Positions 6,540-7,493 of a DNA stretch of 7,493 nt are shown here, in pieces. The notes under the pieces are model-generated. The model was not told where the DNA came from, made no database searches, and was given only the letters and a program-made list of their open reading frames with translations. Source of the DNA: Candidatus Firestoneibacteriota bacterium (lineage in GTDB: Bacteria > Oederibacteriota > JAAXVQ01 > JAUVAV01); the NCBI GenBank assembly GCA_030635415.1, contig DAOVYW010000116.1:1-7493 (forward strand), in the 5' to 3' direction. Each line of letters opens with the position of its first letter. The first letter of the stretch is position 1. A program made the position numbers and the translations under genes.

Positions 6540-7347
6540 TTTTTCCTATCCCAAGCTCGGGCTAATCTCCGGCGGGGGAGAATTTCCAGCGCTGGTCGCT
6601 AAAATTGTCCGGCAGGGAGGAACCCGGGTAGTAGCCGTGGCTTTTAGTGAGGAGACCAATCCGGCACTCGAAAAATCCGTAGATGAAATCCATTGGCTGG
6701 CATTAGGTCAGCTGGGAAAAATCCTGAAAGTTTTTAAATCCGCGGATATTCACTATGCAGTGATGGCCGGCCTGATCCGACATAAACAACTTTTTGCCAA
6801 ACTAAGACTGGATTTGCATGCCATTCGGCTTCTAACCCAGCTCCAGGATAAACGGGCGGACTCCATATTGCGCGCCGTGGCGGACAAATTGGAACAAGAA
6901 GGTATTAAATTAATATCGCCTTTACCGTTTTTAAAAGCCTATCTTCCTCAACCCGGAGTTCTTACGCGGCGCCGTCCCACTCGCCGGGAAGAGCGGGACA
7001 TTGAATTCGGATATCGTATTGCCAAGCATATCGCGGGCGCGGATATTGGTCAGACCGTAGTAGTTAAAGATCAGGCGGTCGTAGCTGTGGAAGCCATGGA
7101 AGGCACGGACGCCTGCCTTTTACGCAGCGGCCGGTATGCTAAATCCGGCGCGGTAATAGTAAAGGTCACCAAGCCCAGCCAGGACCTCCGGTTTGATACC
7201 CCGGTACTCGGGCCCAAGACCATTCGCTCCCTGAAAAACATCAAAGCCTCAGTAATGGCTTTTGACTCCGGCAAAACCCTTATGCTGCAGAAAGAGAACA
7301 CTATCGCGGAAGCCAACCGCGCCCGGATCACCTTAATCGCGCTGTAG
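6529..7347 (+). CDS. lpxI: UDP-2,3-diacylglucosamine pyrophosphatase LpxI (DUF1009)
   Basis: LpxI hydrolyses UDP-2,3-diacylglucosamine to lipid X (2,3-diacylglucosamine 1-phosphate) and UMP, replacing the unrelated LpxH in many bacteria. It is recognised by the N-terminal KLGLISGGGEFP glycine-rich motif, the central DQAVVAVEAMEGTDA, and the C-terminal KPSQDLRFDTPVLGP, which carries the conserved acidic residues of the active-site region. The product is 272 residues from TTG 6529, near the usual 270-280. The start is uncertain: ATG 6478, with a GGAAGAAG-like site, gives 289 residues but overlaps lpxA by 62 bases and adds an N-terminal tail that homologues lack as far as I know. TTG 6529 overlaps lpxA by 11 bases and has only a weak site. 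No nearer start to the motif exists. Coupling to lpxA is likely. Confidence is in the gene, less in its start. Confidence 0.9.
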   Translation: MPSSFSYPKLGLISGGGEFPALVAKIVRQGGTRVVAVAFSEETNPALEKSVDEIHWLALGQLGKILKVFKSADIHYAVMAGLIRHKQLFAKLRLDLHAIRLLTQLQDKRADSILRAVADKLEQEGIKLISPLPFLKAYLPQPGVLTRRRPTRREERDIEFGYRIAKHIAGADIGQTVVVKDQAVVAVEAMEGTDACLLRSGRYAKSGAVIVKVTKPSQDLRFDTPVLGPKTIRSLKNIKASVMAFDSGKTLMLQKENTIAEANRARITLIAL

Positions 7348-7390
7348 CTCACCTAGGAGCTTGAGCATTTAGTGTGTTTTTGGTATTGTT

Positions 7391-7417
7391 CGTCACCCCG
7401 GTGAAAACCGGGGTCCA
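7391..7417 (+). repeat. Palindromic repeat, GTCA..TCCA family, copy 1
   Basis: ACCCCGGT (7395-7402) pairs with ACCGGGGT (7407-7414) across a GAAA tetraloop, an unusually stable GNRA hairpin. GTCA precedes and CCAG follows the stem, the pattern of a widespread intergenic REP-like element. Lying 44 bases after the lpxI stop, it may also help end or stabilise the operon transcript, although no U-run follows. Confidence 0.75.
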
Positions 7418-7440
7418 GAAAAAGCTTTAAAATTCAGATT

Positions 7441-7468
7441 CATGGATACCGGCTTCCGCCGGTATGAC
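7441..7468 (-). repeat. Palindromic repeat, GTCA..TCCA family, copy 2 (inverted)
   Basis: ATACCGGC (7446-7453) pairs exactly with GCCGGTAT (7458-7465) across a TTCC loop. Read on the minus strand it gives GTCATACCGGCGGAAG followed by the TCCA end, the same plan as copy 1, so the two copies face each other 23 bases apart. Paired inverted copies recall bacterial interspersed mosaic elements. The rest of 7348-7493 shows no gene. Confidence 0.75.
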
Positions 7469-7493
7469 GGCAAAAGAACAAATAATCCGACTA

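Noticed and set aside
7346..7381. AGCTC/GAGCT inverted repeat after the lpxI stop with a downstream T-run
   Set aside because: The stem is only five pairs and the T-run lies about 15 bases away, so it does not fit an intrinsic terminator.
7418..7427. GAAAAAGCTT shared with the direct repeats at 5-14 and 160-169
   Set aside because: Only ten bases match, and the flanks differ; chance recurrence of a short AT-rich word is likely.

Overview
The window is a compact outer-membrane biogenesis locus from a diderm (Gram-negative-type) bacterium, with every gene on the + strand. In order it encodes BamA (Omp85 barrel assembly), an OmpH/Skp periplasmic chaperone, LpxD, an open reading frame joining LpxC to FabZ, LpxA, and LpxI (DUF1009 family). 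Together these supply the first four chemical steps of lipid A synthesis (LpxA, LpxC, LpxD, LpxI), the dehydratase FabZ that competes for the same hydroxyacyl-ACP pool, and two proteins that deliver and insert outer-membrane proteins. LpxB, LpxK and the Kdo transferase are not in the window.

The organism cannot be named from the sequence. LpxI instead of LpxH argues against a typical gamma- or betaproteobacterium and against Bacteroidetes. From memory, the order bamA, ompH, lpxD, lpxC, fabZ, lpxA, lpxI resembles the clusters of diderm Firmicutes (Negativicutes, Halanaerobiales) and several candidate phyla. The repeats are of kinds common in Firmicutes and environmental genomes. This is inference.

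Layout: 1-282 is non-coding and holds two imperfect direct-repeat copies with a palindromic repeat between them, then a candidate promoter and the Shine-Dalgarno of bamA. bamA (283-2604) uses a TTG start. The 96-base gap to skp (2701-3213) carries a GC-rich hairpin. The 192-base gap to lpxD carries a perfect 30-base palindrome of the same type as the one before bamA. From lpxD (3409) to lpxI (7347) the genes are tightly packed: lpxD and lpxC overlap in ATGA, lpxA follows 21 bases after the LpxC-FabZ frame, and lpxI overlaps the end of lpxA. They are probably one transcript. After lpxI (7348-7493) there is no gene, only a head-to-head pair of a second palindromic repeat family, so the operon probably ends here.

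The most notable point is the LpxC-FabZ junction. A run of eight A residues lies between the domains. It is followed by a perfect internal AGGAGG and in-frame ATG and GTG codons where FabZ would begin. Losing one A would end LpxC at a TGA overlapping the FabZ ATG (ATGA), the usual layout of two separate coupled genes. The apparent fusion may therefore be a recent indel, a sequencing error, or a slippage-controlled switch. No wholly new system is evident otherwise.
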